Source: an uncultured Tateyamaria sp. (GTDB taxonomy: Bacteria > Pseudomonadota > Alphaproteobacteria > Rhodobacterales > Rhodobacteraceae). Taken from it: a DNA stretch of 64,000 nucleotides. Numbering within the stretch: the stretch's first letter is position 1; each line of letters begins with the position of its first letter. The notes under the pieces were generated by a model. It did no database searches. It was not told the DNA's origin and was given only the letters and a program-made list of their open reading frames with translations. A program made the position numbers and the translations under genes. Shown here piece by piece: positions 17,456 through 27,192 of the stretch. The stretch covers positions 124,001 to 188,000 of the forward strand of contig NZ_CANLAG010000002.1 of NCBI RefSeq assembly GCF_947488715.1. Reading direction: 5' to 3'.

Positions 17456-18967
17456 CTAGCTGTTCAGCTTTTTCGCAACGATTTCGTTCACGGCCTTGGG
17501 GTTGGCCTTGCCGCCCGTCGCCTTCATCACCTGACCGACAAACCAACCCGCAAGTTTCGGGTTCTGCTTGGCCTTTTCAACCTGCGCCGGGTTGGCCGCG
17601 ATGATCTCGTCTACCGCCGCCTCGATGGCGCCCGTATCAGTCACCTGTTTCATGCCTTTGGCCTCGACAATCTCAGCCGGATCTCCGCCTTCGGTGTAGA
17701 TGATTTCGAACAGGTCCTTTGCGATTTTCCCGGAAATGTCGCCCTTTGCGATCAGGTCCACGATGCCGCCCAATTGGTCCGGTGACACTGGGCTGTCGGC
17801 AATGTCGCGATCGTCCTTTTTCAGGCGGCCAAACAATTCGTTGATGACCCAGTTCGCCGCCTGTTTGCCATCACGCCCCTGCGCAACCTTTTCAAAGAAG
17901 GTTGCGGTGTCGACTTCGGCTGTGAGCACTGATGCGTCATAGTCGGTCAGCCCAAATTCCGCGATGAACCGTGCCTTTTTGGCGTCGGGCAATTCCGGCA
18001 GGGTGTTTGCGATGTCGTCGACCCAGGCTTGTTCAATCTCCAGGGGGAGCAGGTCGGGATCCGGGAAATAGCGGTAGTCATGTGCCTCTTCCTTGGACCG
18101 CATGGAACGGGTTTCAACCTTGTCTGGATCATACAGACGGGTTTCCTGATCCACAGTCCCGCCAGCCTCGACAATTGCGATTTGGCGGCGCGCTTCGACA
18201 TCGATGGCCTGTTGGATGAACCGCATGGAGTTCATGTTCTTGATTTCGCACCGTGTGCCGAGATGCGAGAAATCCTGTGTTTCCTGATACTTCTCATACT
18301 GACCAGGACGGCAGATGGACACGTTGACGTCCGCTCGCAGGTTGCCGTTTTGCATGTTGCCGTCACAGGTGCCGAGATAGCGCAGGATTTGGCGCAGCTT
18401 CGCGATATATGCGGCCGCTTCTTCGGGGCCACGGATGTCCGGGCGGCTGACGATCTCCATCAGGCAAACGCCTGTACGGTTCAAATCGACAAAGGACATG
18501 TTGGGGTCCATGTCGTGAATGGATTTGCCCGCGTCCTGTTCCATGTGGATGCGTTCGATGCGCACGAGCCGCGCGGTGCCATCCCCCATTTCGACCAGCA
18601 CTTCGCCTTCGCCCACGATGGGATGATAGAGTTGCGAAATCTGGTAGCCTTGCGGCAGGTCGGGATAGAAATAGTTCTTGCGGTCAAAGGCCGAGCGCAG
18701 ATTGATTTCCGCCTTCAGGCCCAGACCCGTGCGCACAGCCTGTTCGACGCAATATCCGTTGATCACGGGCAACATGCCGGGCATGGCCGCGTCGACAAAG
18801 GCGACGTTGGCGTTGGGTTCGTTGCCGAATTGCGTGGATGCGCCAGAGAACAGCTTGGCGTTCGAGCTGACCTGGGCGTGGACTTCCATCCCGATCACCA
18901 GTTCCCAGTCGTGTTTCGCCCCGGCGATCGTTTTGATTTTTGGGGTGTCGTAGGTCAGGTCCAGCAT
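17456..18967 (-). CDS. gatB: Asp-tRNA(Asn)/Glu-tRNA(Gln) amidotransferase subunit B
   Basis: GatB recognises misacylated Glu-tRNA(Gln) or Asp-tRNA(Asn) and activates it for amidation by GatA-derived ammonia. Family landmarks are [12 protein letters not shown] at the N terminus, the signature [17 protein letters not shown] and the [19 protein letters not shown] block. The C-terminal YqeY-like tail domain ends [13 protein letters not shown]. The start at 18967 ([13 protein letters not shown]) gives the normal 503 aa; the in-frame upstream extension looks non-coding. gatA and gatC are not in the window. Confidence 0.97.
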   Translation of the reverse strand: MLDLTYDTPKIKTIAGAKHDWELVIGMEVHAQVSSNAKLFSGASTQFGNEPNANVAFVDAAMPGMLPVINGYCVEQAVRTGLGLKAEINLRSAFDRKNYFYPDLPQGYQISQLYHPIVGEGEVLVEMGDGTARLVRIERIHMEQDAGKSIHDMDPNMSFVDLNRTGVCLMEIVSRPDIRGPEEAAAYIAKLRQILRYLGTCDGNMQNGNLRADVNVSICRPGQYEKYQETQDFSHLGTRCEIKNMNSMRFIQQAIDVEARRQIAIVEAGGTVDQETRLYDPDKVETRSMRSKEEAHDYRYFPDPDLLPLEIEQAWVDDIANTLPELPDAKKARFIAEFGLTDYDASVLTAEVDTATFFEKVAQGRDGKQAANWVINELFGRLKKDDRDIADSPVSPDQLGGIVDLIAKGDISGKIAKDLFEIIYTEGGDPAEIVEAKGMKQVTDTGAIEAAVDEIIAANPAQVEKAKQNPKLAGWFVGQVMKATGGKANPKAVNEIVAKKLNS

Positions 18968-19089
18968 CGGTTGTGCCCCGGAATAAGTCTGTGATGGGTT
19001 TGGGAATAGATCAGCCCTTGGGGCGCTGCAAGAGGGCCGCGACGATTGGCACAGGTTCCGTCCTTTGCGTGATGTGCCAGGGTCGTTGC

Positions 19090-19572
19090 ATGCAAGTGAC
19101 AGAGACCTCGGTGCCGACAGGTACATTGATCGCCGACTACGCTGCGCGCGACGGCCATTATACCGATTGCTTTGAGGTGGCGTTGGACACGCCCGTGGAT
19201 TTGGCGCGTTACATCTCTGCGTTCTACACGCAGCCGTTGTTTCGCGCCGAACGGTGGGTATTGCGTCTCTTGGCGCGCTCGCCTTCCACAGATGCAGATG
19301 TTGCAGCATTGGCTGATGGGACAGCGCAGTCATTTGCCGTTTGGGAGGTCGCAGGCCGGACTCAGACTGAGATATTGTTGCAGGCGAAAGACGGGCGGAC
19401 GCTCTCATGGTTGCAGGCGGAGGCGGATTCGTTGCGGTTTGGTTCTGTTGTTGTACCTGTCCAGACACCGGGCGGGGCGCTCACGCTGGGGCCGGTTTTT
19501 CAGAGCCTCGTTGGCGCGCACAAGGTCTATTCTCGTGCCCTACTTGCGGGGGCCGCGCGCCGGGTGGCTTAG
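19090..19572 (+). CDS. Conserved hypothetical protein, possibly DUF2867-like
   Basis: A 160-aa soluble protein. Segments [24 protein letters not shown] and [15 protein letters not shown] loosely recall the DUF2867 family, but this is a memory-based impression. No catalytic motif, signal peptide or membrane segment is seen. The start is uncertain: ATG 19090 ([11 protein letters not shown]) looks best; GTG 19069 and ATG 19072 lie in frame just upstream. It is divergent from gatB and ends 11 bases from the next, convergent gene. Confidence 0.6.
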   Translation: MQVTETSVPTGTLIADYAARDGHYTDCFEVALDTPVDLARYISAFYTQPLFRAERWVLRLLARSPSTDADVAALADGTAQSFAVWEVAGRTQTEILLQAKDGRTLSWLQAEADSLRFGSVVVPVQTPGGALTLGPVFQSLVGAHKVYSRALLAGAARRVA

Positions 19573-19583
19573 TTTGGGTGCTC

Positions 19584-20882
19584 CTACGCGACGAATGTCT
19601 CCGCGCCATTTTCTGTAAACACAACGCGTTTACCCGCGGCTAGTTCACGGCGGAAGAGATCGGCGAGATACCGCAATGCGTCTGCGTAACCGGATGCGGC
19701 AAAACGGTCGGGGCAACGGATGCGCAATGCGTTGTCGAACCCGCGTGCGGCATGAGCCCAAAGCATCGGATGCAGTTCGGTCAGATGTTCGCGCACCACC
19801 CATGCCGCCGCATCTGCGATTTGTGCGCGGATGTAGTCGGTTTCGTCGTCGCCGGTCTGGGTCGCACCCATCGTGTTCGCGCAATAGGCGGCAACCATGT
19901 TGACGGTATGCTGGTCTTGCGCATTGCGCAGGATGTCCGACAAGCCATCGAGAAAGAAGTCGAGGTCCAGACGGGCGCACGCCACAGGATCGCTCGAAAT
20001 CGCATCGAACATCACCCAGGCATAAGCGCCAGAGCCCCAAACGTCGTGGGTGCGCCCAGCAGCGCGCCGCGCCTCAAGCTCAAGCCGGTCGTAGTCTCCG
20101 TGCCAACGCGGCAACATCTGTGCGCCAAATGTGCGGTAGGCACGTGCATTGCGGGGGTCCAGTTCAATCCATGCTTCGAAATTGCGAACGATCTGCCGCA
20201 CCGGGCCGCCGCGTCCGGCTGACAGCGCACAGACAGCCGCCGCGAGCAGTGGCGAATGTTCTGTTGCGTCGCTGTGTTCGGACAGGATGTCGGCGGCCCG
20301 GTCGAAATGCGCGGCAAAGGCTTCGCGGTTGCGCGGTGGCACTTCGATGTCCCACCCCGTGCCGCGCCATGCCCAACCGATGTCAATGTGCGCCATGGCA
20401 ACGATTGCAGCCAGCATCGGGTTTTCTGGATGCTCTGCCAAAACCTGCTCCAGCGCCTCAATCCCGGCCAGAAGCGGAGCGCCTTTTTCAGGGTGCCCTG
20501 AGACCAGCGCATGTTCTGCTGCACCAACAACATCGCCCCGCGCGCCAAAGGCCAGCAATTCGGCAATCGGCATCCCGCCCGGGGTTTTGGTGCGTGCCGC
20601 ATCTGCGTCAGCGATCTCGCGGATGAGGACATCCCAGTCCTCTAGGCGGGCCAGCTTTTGACCGCGGGCCTGATGTTCGTCGCGTGCGCGTTCTTCGGCA
20701 GTTGGATCAGGGCAAGGGATGCTAAGTGCATTTTCCAGTGCCGTGGCCATTTGCCTGGGCGTTTTACGTTGTGGGGGGGCGGTTTGCAGAACGCCATCAT
20801 GAGCCAATTCCAGCCGGGCGCCCCTAAGTGTTTCGCGAAAATGCGCCAGCGGCGCCAAGATGCGTTCTGCAAAAGCCATCAT
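19584..20882 (-). CDS. Conserved hypothetical helical-repeat protein
   Basis: A 432-aa protein I do not recognise. It is rich in Ala, Arg, Leu and paired helices, for example LEQVLAEHPENPMLAAIVAMAHIDIG and IVRNFEAWIELDPRNARAYR, suggestive of a TPR-type solenoid. No signal peptide, membrane helix or enzyme motif is evident. Two ATG codons are adjacent at the start (20882 and 20879). It is divergent from a transglycosylase gene across a 227-base gap. Coding character is good (alanine-rich but not low complexity throughout). Confidence 0.65.
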   Translation of the reverse strand: MMAFAERILAPLAHFRETLRGARLELAHDGVLQTAPPQRKTPRQMATALENALSIPCPDPTAEERARDEHQARGQKLARLEDWDVLIREIADADAARTKTPGGMPIAELLAFGARGDVVGAAEHALVSGHPEKGAPLLAGIEALEQVLAEHPENPMLAAIVAMAHIDIGWAWRGTGWDIEVPPRNREAFAAHFDRAADILSEHSDATEHSPLLAAAVCALSAGRGGPVRQIVRNFEAWIELDPRNARAYRTFGAQMLPRWHGDYDRLELEARRAAGRTHDVWGSGAYAWVMFDAISSDPVACARLDLDFFLDGLSDILRNAQDQHTVNMVAAYCANTMGATQTGDDETDYIRAQIADAAAWVVREHLTELHPMLWAHAARGFDNALRIRCPDRFAASGYADALRYLADLFRRELAAGKRVVFTENGAETFVA

Positions 20883-21109
20883 TAAAATCCGTCACCATTT
20901 ACAAGACCCAATGTGACGCGGAAATGGGTCACAATCAGGGCAAGGGCGGGACATGATCGGGCAAAAGCAGCGTTGAATTTTTGCGATTTCGCGTATGGGT
21001 AACAACAATACGCGCCCTGCGGGAAGATTGTCGCCAAGTCGTTGGCCAAAGGGCGCTGCCGTTGTGTCTTGCTGGACAGTGGCAAATCACCGAGAGCATA
21101 ATCAGCGCC

Positions 21110-21790
21110 ATGACGCACTTATTTCGCATGTGGACGGGCTGTTTGATTCTGTTTTGCCTGACGGCGCATGTTGCACACGCCCAAGATCCATCCGTTGACT
21201 ATGGCGGCCTGCGCCCGCCTGCACGGGATGGTAACGTCCCGCAATCACGGTGGACCCATCAACCGGGTCACATGGTCTGGAACCGGGCGGCTGTGTCTGC
21301 TCTCAAGACCCACGGTGCTGCGCTGGTTGATCTTGTGCCTGCTGACATCGCGGACTGGTGCCCGAACTATCCCAACGCGACTGACGCAGAACGCCGCGCG
21401 TTTTGGGTTGGCTTCATGTCAGCACTGGCAAAATACGAAAGCACGTACCGGCCAGAGGCGGTCGGCGGCGGTGGCAAATGGTATGGGCTCTTGCAGATCC
21501 TTCCGGCCACTGCGCGTGGTTACAAGTGCAATGTCGGGACCGGCGAGGCGCTCAAGAACGGCGCGGCCAATCTGAGCTGTGCCGTGCGCATCATGGCTGT
21601 GACCGTCCCACGCGACGGGGTCATCTATGGCCGGGGCGGGCGCGGTGTCGCAGCGGATTGGGGGCCGATGCGGTCAGCGCCGAAACGGGCAGATATGTCG
21701 CGTTGGCTCCGTCAGCGGCCCTATTGCAAGACGTTGGACGCCACACGGCCGTCATTGCGGCCCGAGGGTTTGAAACAGGTCACGCAATAG
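21110..21790 (+). CDS. Exported SLT-domain lytic transglycosylase
   Basis: A 226-aa periplasmic peptidoglycan lyase candidate. Residues 1-25 (MTHLFRMWTGCLILFCLTAHVAHAQ) form a signal peptide. The SLT catalytic Glu is in MSALAKYESTYRPEA (about residue 106), followed by GKWYGLLQILPATARGY, the usual motif that packs against it. Four cysteines are spread through the mature part. The start at 21110 is chosen for the signal peptide; longer frames from 20981 add non-signal sequence. It ends eight bases from the convergent lipoprotein gene. Confidence 0.87.
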   Translation: MTHLFRMWTGCLILFCLTAHVAHAQDPSVDYGGLRPPARDGNVPQSRWTHQPGHMVWNRAAVSALKTHGAALVDLVPADIADWCPNYPNATDAERRAFWVGFMSALAKYESTYRPEAVGGGGKWYGLLQILPATARGYKCNVGTGEALKNGAANLSCAVRIMAVTVPRDGVIYGRGGRGVAADWGPMRSAPKRADMSRWLRQRPYCKTLDATRPSLRPEGLKQVTQ

Positions 21791-21797
21791 GTCGGTT

Positions 21798-22700
21798 TCA
21801 CGGTGCGACCTGTTCGAAAAACGCGAACATATGGTCAAAGATCCGGGGCTGGGTGATCAGCAAAAGGTGCCCGTTGTTGTCATAGGACACGACCGTCGCA
21901 GGGCGCGGCAGACCTTCGGCAAAACGCACCACCGCACGCAGCGGAAACACCGGATCGCGCGCGCCATGAAACAGTACGATGTCGATGTCCTTCAGGCGCT
22001 CTGGCTCTGAGTTCGTCCATCCGATCAGCGCGCTGGCGTGGCTGCGCGCCAGTGCCGCGTCGGGGACCACGATCCGCGGTGCGTTGGCGGCTGTCAGGGT
22101 TTCGGCGCTTTTACGCACCGTGGCGGGTTGCCCATCCGGCGGGCCAAACAACAGAGTTTTGTAGTATTCCAACCAGATGTCGCGCCGGTTCAAGCTGCCG
22201 ACACGCGCGGCGGCTGCGACGTTGCCTGCAAACCCGCGCACACCTGCCAGCGTTGGTTGCGGCGCGGGCAGGGCTGTCGATATGCCCGCAATTGTGCTGC
22301 GGACATCCGACTGGGACACGGCGAGTATTTTGGCCGCTTCGAGGTTGATGGCATTCCCGGTCGAAAAACCCACGAAATAGACCTGTTCAAACTCATGGTG
22401 AGCTACGAAATCAGTGAGCGTTGTGGCCGCACGCTCAATGTCGACCCGGCCAGAACGCGCGCGCCCGTCGAGGCCCGGCAAACGGTAGTAGACCACCGCA
22501 CGGTCCGGCGATGCGAACCTGTCCAGATCGCGCAACACGGAGATGGATGTCAGTGCGCCCGGTGTCGCGATCACGACGCTGCGCGCGGATGCGACAGCCT
22601 GCGCGTCAAAGACAATCGGTGTTTCATCTGATGATGGATCAATTGGTGCAACGCAGCCACTCAGCACGAACGACAAAACCAGCAGTAAAGCCGCGCGCAT
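21798..22700 (-). CDS. Alpha/beta-hydrolase lipoprotein
   Basis: A 300-aa predicted lipoprotein. The N terminus MRAALLLVLSFVLSGC ends in lipobox LSGC (Cys16). A hydrolase fold follows, with nucleophile elbow GFSTG (about residues 112-116), acid candidate in HGARDPVFP and histidine in NNGHLLLI, giving a full Ser-Asp-His set. It is probably an envelope-anchored esterase or peptidase of unknown substrate. The next gene on this strand (143-aa membrane protein) ends four bases upstream, so they likely share a transcript. Confidence 0.8.
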   Translation of the reverse strand: MRAALLLVLSFVLSGCVAPIDPSSDETPIVFDAQAVASARSVVIATPGALTSISVLRDLDRFASPDRAVVYYRLPGLDGRARSGRVDIERAATTLTDFVAHHEFEQVYFVGFSTGNAINLEAAKILAVSQSDVRSTIAGISTALPAPQPTLAGVRGFAGNVAAAARVGSLNRRDIWLEYYKTLLFGPPDGQPATVRKSAETLTAANAPRIVVPDAALARSHASALIGWTNSEPERLKDIDIVLFHGARDPVFPLRAVVRFAEGLPRPATVVSYDNNGHLLLITQPRIFDHMFAFFEQVAP

Positions 22701-22704
22701 GGAC

Positions 22705-23136
22705 CTAACCCAGCAGCGAAAAGTGATGGCGTTGGACCGTGATCCCGCGATCGGTCAGGACCTGCTCGAATGTGTCAGCCGGTGGCGTACATTCCAGAGG
22801 CAGACGGATACGCTTGCCCGACGTCAGGACTGCGCTCGCGCGCACAGAAAAGTCCAACCTTGTGTCCAGCCGCATGTGGCTGATGCGCTCCCATGTGATG
22901 TCGCCTGTTCTGCGTCCCGCGAACCAGCTGAGACCGCTGGACGCAAGTGCGACACCCGAGCGGCGGGCCGCCGCAACATCGTAGATGGCGGGCAGGGTGC
23001 ACAGTGCAAAGAGCCCCATCAGCCAAAGCGCGGCGTCAAAGGCGATCACCGCCGTCACAATCCCCGCCCAAACCAACCCAAGCGCAAACACAGTGCCGCG
23101 ATTGCGCCCGGTGGATTCGTATCGGTAGGGCGTCAT
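22705..23136 (-). CDS. Small inner-membrane protein of unknown function
   Basis: A 143-aa protein with two adjacent hydrophobic segments (FALGLVWAGIVTAVIAFDAALW and LMGLFALCTLPAIYDVA, about residues 17-55) followed by a cytoplasmic, beta-rich region containing GDITWERISHMRLD. That layout resembles small PH-like membrane proteins, but I cannot name the family. The start at 23136 (MTPYRYESTGRN) falls five bases after the SDR stop; a longer frame to 23208 would run inside the SDR gene. Likely co-transcribed with the SDR and the lipoprotein hydrolase. Confidence 0.7.
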   Translation of the reverse strand: MTPYRYESTGRNRGTVFALGLVWAGIVTAVIAFDAALWLMGLFALCTLPAIYDVAAARRSGVALASSGLSWFAGRRTGDITWERISHMRLDTRLDFSVRASAVLTSGKRIRLPLECTPPADTFEQVLTDRGITVQRHHFSLLG

Positions 23137-23141
23137 CGCGC

Positions 23142-23885
23142 CTAGCGCCCGCCAGTCACGTCGAGGGTTGAGCCGGTGATATAGCTGGCGTCTGGCGAGG
23201 CGAGCCAAAGGATTGCGCGAGCGACTTCTTCGGCAGAGCCTTCGCGCTTCATCGGCACCATGTGGGCAAGGCGTTGCGCGCGTCCGGGCTCGCCGCCTTT
23301 GGCGTGCAATTCCGTGTCAATCAGGCCGGGGCGTATCGACATGACACGGATATTGTCCCCGGCGACCTCATCAGACAGCCCCTTGGTAAAGGTGTCGATG
23401 GCGGCTTTGGACGCGGCATAGTCGATATACTGGTTCCCAGACCCCAGACGTGCAGCGGCGGAAGAAATGTTGATGATCGCACCCCCATTGCCCTGGGACT
23501 GCATCCGCAACACGGCTTCTTTGGCAACCAGCATGGCGCCGATGACGTTCACATTCATCATCCTTGTAAGACGTGCGTGATCCATATCAGTCAGCTTGGC
23601 CGTCTGGTCCACGATGCCCGCGTTGTTGATCAGCACATCCAGACGTCCGAATTGGTCATCTACAGTCTTGTAGATGGCTGTGATGTCTTCCGGGTTGGCA
23701 ACGTCGCCCTGGACCAGCACCGCGCGCCCGCCCGCTTTTTCGATAGCGGCCCGTGCGGCTGCGGCACCTTCGGCGTTGCTGCGATAGGTGAGAACAAAGT
23801 CATAGGTTGCGGCGGCGAGCCGCGCACAGGCTGCGCCGATACCTGCGGATGCGCCAGTGATCATGCAAACGGGACGTTCAGACAT
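23142..23885 (-). CDS. Short-chain dehydrogenase/reductase
   Basis: Classical 247-aa SDR that uses NAD(P)(H). The cofactor loop is TGASAGIG at residues 9-16, the NNAG motif is present (LDVLINNAGIVDQ), Ser is in INISSAAARLG, and the catalytic pair is in YIDYAASKAA. The C terminus ITGSTLDVTGGR matches sugar or oxoacyl-ACP reductase-like SDRs. The substrate is not predictable. First of a three-gene minus-strand group. Confidence 0.88.
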   Translation of the reverse strand: MSERPVCMITGASAGIGAACARLAAATYDFVLTYRSNAEGAAAARAAIEKAGGRAVLVQGDVANPEDITAIYKTVDDQFGRLDVLINNAGIVDQTAKLTDMDHARLTRMMNVNVIGAMLVAKEAVLRMQSQGNGGAIINISSAAARLGSGNQYIDYAASKAAIDTFTKGLSDEVAGDNIRVMSIRPGLIDTELHAKGGEPGRAQRLAHMVPMKREGSAEEVARAILWLASPDASYITGSTLDVTGGR

Positions 23886-23907
23886 GGGCTTTGGGCCTTT
23901 CTATTGG

Positions 23908-24432
23908 TCAATTCATCGGGCTGTCAGAGACAAGAGACGTGCGTGGGTCGTAAACATGGAAGCCATCCAGATCCCCCTTGCCAACGCGAGCGCCCGCATG
24001 GCGCAAGCTGGCATAACCAAGGGCCAGATGGAATTGCGCATTGGGCAAAGCATAGAGCAATGCAAAATCCCGCGCGGTTTGCGTCAGGGTCGTCTCGCCT
24101 GCTGTATGCGTGATCTGGCGTTCTTCGGCGCGGTCAAAGGCGCTGGCCGGGATTTCGTCCAGCAAGAAACGCATGTCATGCGCCAGGGCCAGAACTGCAC
24201 CGGGATCAGTATCAAACGGCAGGTCTGGCACATCGTCTCCCATAAGCGGCATCACGGTGCGCACCACATACCCAAGTGCAACGCAAAAATGTTCGGCCGC
24301 GTTGAAACTGTCCGGTGCGAGGCGCGCATTCAACTGTGCCGGATCGTCCAGACATGCCAACAGGCGCGGCACCGAGTCGGTCAACCGTTTCAACGGCGGT
24401 ATCGTGGCATCGTAGAGCGTCATGTTGGACAT
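23908..24432 (-). CDS. DUF1993 domain protein
   Basis: A 174-aa protein of the DUF1993 family (DinB-like four-helix type). The family start MTLYDATIPPLKRL and the block LNARLAPDSFNAAEHFCVALGY are recognisable, as is the C-terminal FHLALGYASLRHAGARVGKGDLDGF. Some DinB-like relatives bind a metal through His residues; several His are present, but I did not match a triad. ATG 24432 or ATG 24423 could be the start. Confidence 0.8.
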   Translation of the reverse strand: MSNMTLYDATIPPLKRLTDSVPRLLACLDDPAQLNARLAPDSFNAAEHFCVALGYVVRTVMPLMGDDVPDLPFDTDPGAVLALAHDMRFLLDEIPASAFDRAEERQITHTAGETTLTQTARDFALLYALPNAQFHLALGYASLRHAGARVGKGDLDGFHVYDPRTSLVSDSPMN

Positions 24433-24472
24433 CTTGCAAACTCAAAGCCGGGTGATGTTCATGCCTTTGCGG

Positions 24473-27019
24473 TCACGCTTCACGGATGCGCGTGATCATT
24501 TCCGTGGTGTCACGGCTCAGGTTCGGGGTCGAGGCGATGCGCTCCAGCTCTTTGCCAATCATGGATTGGCGAATAGCATCGTAGCGCCGCCAGGTCTGGA
24601 ACGCGGCACACATCCGCGCGGTTGTTTGCGGGTTGACCGGGTCCAACCGGATCAGCCAGTCCGCCAGCATGGTATAGCCGGATCCGTCGCGAGCGTGGAA
24701 CCCGGCGTGATGCCCGGCCAAGGCGCCCAGAGTGGCGCGAAAGCGGTTGGGGTTCTTCCAGTTGAAATCGGCGTGACCGGTCAGCGCCTTGGCCGTATCG
24801 GCCGCATCGTCGGGTTTGGCTTCCATCACCTGCAGGCCAAACCACTTGTCCATCACCAGCCGGTCCGACTTCCACTGCGCTTCGAATTGGGCCAGTGCCG
24901 CATCGCCGCGCCCGGCGCGGATCAAGTTCGCCAAGGCGGCGAGCTGTTGGGTCATGTTGGTCGCTGAATCGAATTGAGCCTGCGCCGCGTCCCCGTTGTC
25001 GAGCCGTGTCAACAGTGACAACACAACATTGCCCATGGAGCGCATGCCCGACTGCTCCGCGTCGGGGGCATAGGGCGCATCAACCTGATGGCGCGCGTAA
25101 AGACCGGGCAGGGCATCCGCCAGCGTTTCGGCCAGGGCTTGCCTGTGGTCTTGACCGATCGCCCAAATCTGATCGGGGTCAGGCGTTGTGCCCATTTCGT
25201 GCAGGTCAGCCGCCAGTTGCGCCTGGCTTGGTAGTGCAAGGCAGTAGGCACGGTAGGCAGGATCCAAGCTGTCGTCGGTCAGGACCTTGGCGACACCTTC
25301 CAGCCAAGCCGTGTCCGGCGCGGCCTGTTTCGTCACCGCATTCAACAGAGATGCCCTGCCGAGGTTTCGACCCGCCTCCCACCGGTTGAACGGGTCGGTG
25401 TCATGCGCCAGCAAAAACGCATGATCAGGCGTGTGGTCCAAAACCACTGGCGCGGAAAACCCACGCAGGATTGATGGCACCGGGCGCGCCGTCAAACCTG
25501 GAAAGCTAAAGCTCTGCGTGTCTTTGGTCAGTTCCAGCACCTGCGTGGCCAAAACCTCTTTGCCATCCGGCCCCAACAAGCCCACGGCAATTGGGATCAC
25601 CTGCGCCTGTGGTGCTGGCGTCGCGGCCGAGGGGGGCGTGGATTGGGTAAAGGTGAGGCTGTAGGTGCCGTCGTCTTTGTAGCTGTCGGTGACAGAGACC
25701 CGCGGCGTGCCGGCCTGACTGTACCACCGCTTGAACTGGGTCAGGTCGCGCCCTGTCGCGTCCTCGAACACCTGTAGCCAGTCCTCGATCGTAGCGGCAT
25801 CCCCGTCGTGACGGTCAAAGTAGAGATCGAGCGCTGTTTTATACCCGTCGTCACCGACGAGGGTCTTCAGCATGCGGATCACCTCGGCGCCTTTTTCGTA
25901 CACGGTCGCCGTGTAAAAGTTGTTGATCTCCTGAAAGCTCTCTGGCCGCACCGGGTGTGCGAGCGGTCCCTGGTCTTCGGTGAACTGCCGCCCACGAAGG
26001 TCGATCACGTCGGAAATGCGTTTGACCGGTTCTGATCGCATATCGGCGGTGAACTGGCTGTCGCGGAAAACTGTCAGCCCCTCCTTGAGGCACAGTTGGA
26101 ACCAATCGCGGCAGGTGATCCGGTTTCCGGTCCAGTTGTGGAAATACTCGTGGGCGATGATCGCCTCGATCCGTTCGAAATTGCCGTCGGTCGATGTTTC
26201 GGGCGATGCAAGAACGGCAGAGGCGTTAAAGATGTTCAGCCCCTTGTTCTCCATCGCGCCCATGTTGAAATCGTCCACGGCGACGATGTTGAACACGTCC
26301 AGATCGTAGGCGCGGCCATAAACCTGTTCGTCCCAGGTCATCGATGCCTTCAACGCTTGCATGCCAAACGCGCATTTGCCCTCGTCTCCGGGGCGCACAT
26401 AAAGAGCCAGGTCAACCTTGCGCCCGTCCATCGTGACAAAGTCGTCGCGATGCGCCACGAGTTCGCCAGCCACCAGTGCAAAGAGATAGGCGGGCTTGGG
26501 CCACGGATCGTGCCATTCGGCCCAACCGTCGCCTGCCGCGACTGGATTGCCATTGGACAACAGCGTGCCGTGTGGTCCGTTGATGCGCACGGTAAAGGTG
26601 CTCATGACGTCGGGCCGGTCGGGGTAATAGGTGATTTTGCGGAACCCTTCGGCTTCGCACTGGGTGCAATACATCCCGTTGGACAGGTACAACCCTTCCA
26701 GCGCAGTATTGGCGGCAGGATCAATCTGCACCTCTGCTTCCCAGGTGAATGGCATGTCTGGCACGTCCAGCGTCAAACCAGCCTCGGTCACGACAGGTTT
26801 CACCGCCTCACCATCAATCTTTGCCGACACGAGCGAGAGGTTTTCGCCGTGCAGGAAAAATGTCCGGTCCGTTGCCTTTGGGTTGGGTGCAAATTTGATG
26901 CGCGACGTTACCCGCGTCGCAGACGGCGCAAGGTCGAAGGTGAGGTGGACCTCTTCGACGGTGTAGCCGAACGGGGTGTATTCCCTGAGATAGATCGTTT
27001 GGGGGGATGCGTCGCGCAT
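24473..27019 (-). CDS. pepN: Aminopeptidase N (M1 family)
   Basis: Zinc aminopeptidase with broad specificity, cytoplasmic in the gammaproteobacterial-type PepN class. The exopeptidase motif GAMENKG is at about residues 254-260, zinc motif HEYFHNWTGNR at about 290, and the third ligand Glu in LKEGLTVFRD at about 311. At 848 aa it has the usual four domains, including the long helical C-terminal part. The start at 27019 (MRDASPQTIYLREY) matches family N termini; the upstream in-frame stretch to 27151 looks non-coding. It is divergent from the photolyase-like gene. Confidence 0.95.
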   Translation of the reverse strand: MRDASPQTIYLREYTPFGYTVEEVHLTFDLAPSATRVTSRIKFAPNPKATDRTFFLHGENLSLVSAKIDGEAVKPVVTEAGLTLDVPDMPFTWEAEVQIDPAANTALEGLYLSNGMYCTQCEAEGFRKITYYPDRPDVMSTFTVRINGPHGTLLSNGNPVAAGDGWAEWHDPWPKPAYLFALVAGELVAHRDDFVTMDGRKVDLALYVRPGDEGKCAFGMQALKASMTWDEQVYGRAYDLDVFNIVAVDDFNMGAMENKGLNIFNASAVLASPETSTDGNFERIEAIIAHEYFHNWTGNRITCRDWFQLCLKEGLTVFRDSQFTADMRSEPVKRISDVIDLRGRQFTEDQGPLAHPVRPESFQEINNFYTATVYEKGAEVIRMLKTLVGDDGYKTALDLYFDRHDGDAATIEDWLQVFEDATGRDLTQFKRWYSQAGTPRVSVTDSYKDDGTYSLTFTQSTPPSAATPAPQAQVIPIAVGLLGPDGKEVLATQVLELTKDTQSFSFPGLTARPVPSILRGFSAPVVLDHTPDHAFLLAHDTDPFNRWEAGRNLGRASLLNAVTKQAAPDTAWLEGVAKVLTDDSLDPAYRAYCLALPSQAQLAADLHEMGTTPDPDQIWAIGQDHRQALAETLADALPGLYARHQVDAPYAPDAEQSGMRSMGNVVLSLLTRLDNGDAAQAQFDSATNMTQQLAALANLIRAGRGDAALAQFEAQWKSDRLVMDKWFGLQVMEAKPDDAADTAKALTGHADFNWKNPNRFRATLGALAGHHAGFHARDGSGYTMLADWLIRLDPVNPQTTARMCAAFQTWRRYDAIRQSMIGKELERIASTPNLSRDTTEMITRIREA

Positions 27020-27192
27020 GGGATACCTGTGCCTGCTGAATATCGGGGAAGGGTAGAGCGGCGCTGCGGTGCCTGCAAGCAGGGTTGGCAGATCAGTGAA
27101 CGGATGGTGAAGCGTCTGCCTCAAGCTGTCAAAGCCGCGGGCGTATGACATGAAGCGTTTGCCAAAAGCCGATCCGGTCTAGGTATGCGGAT

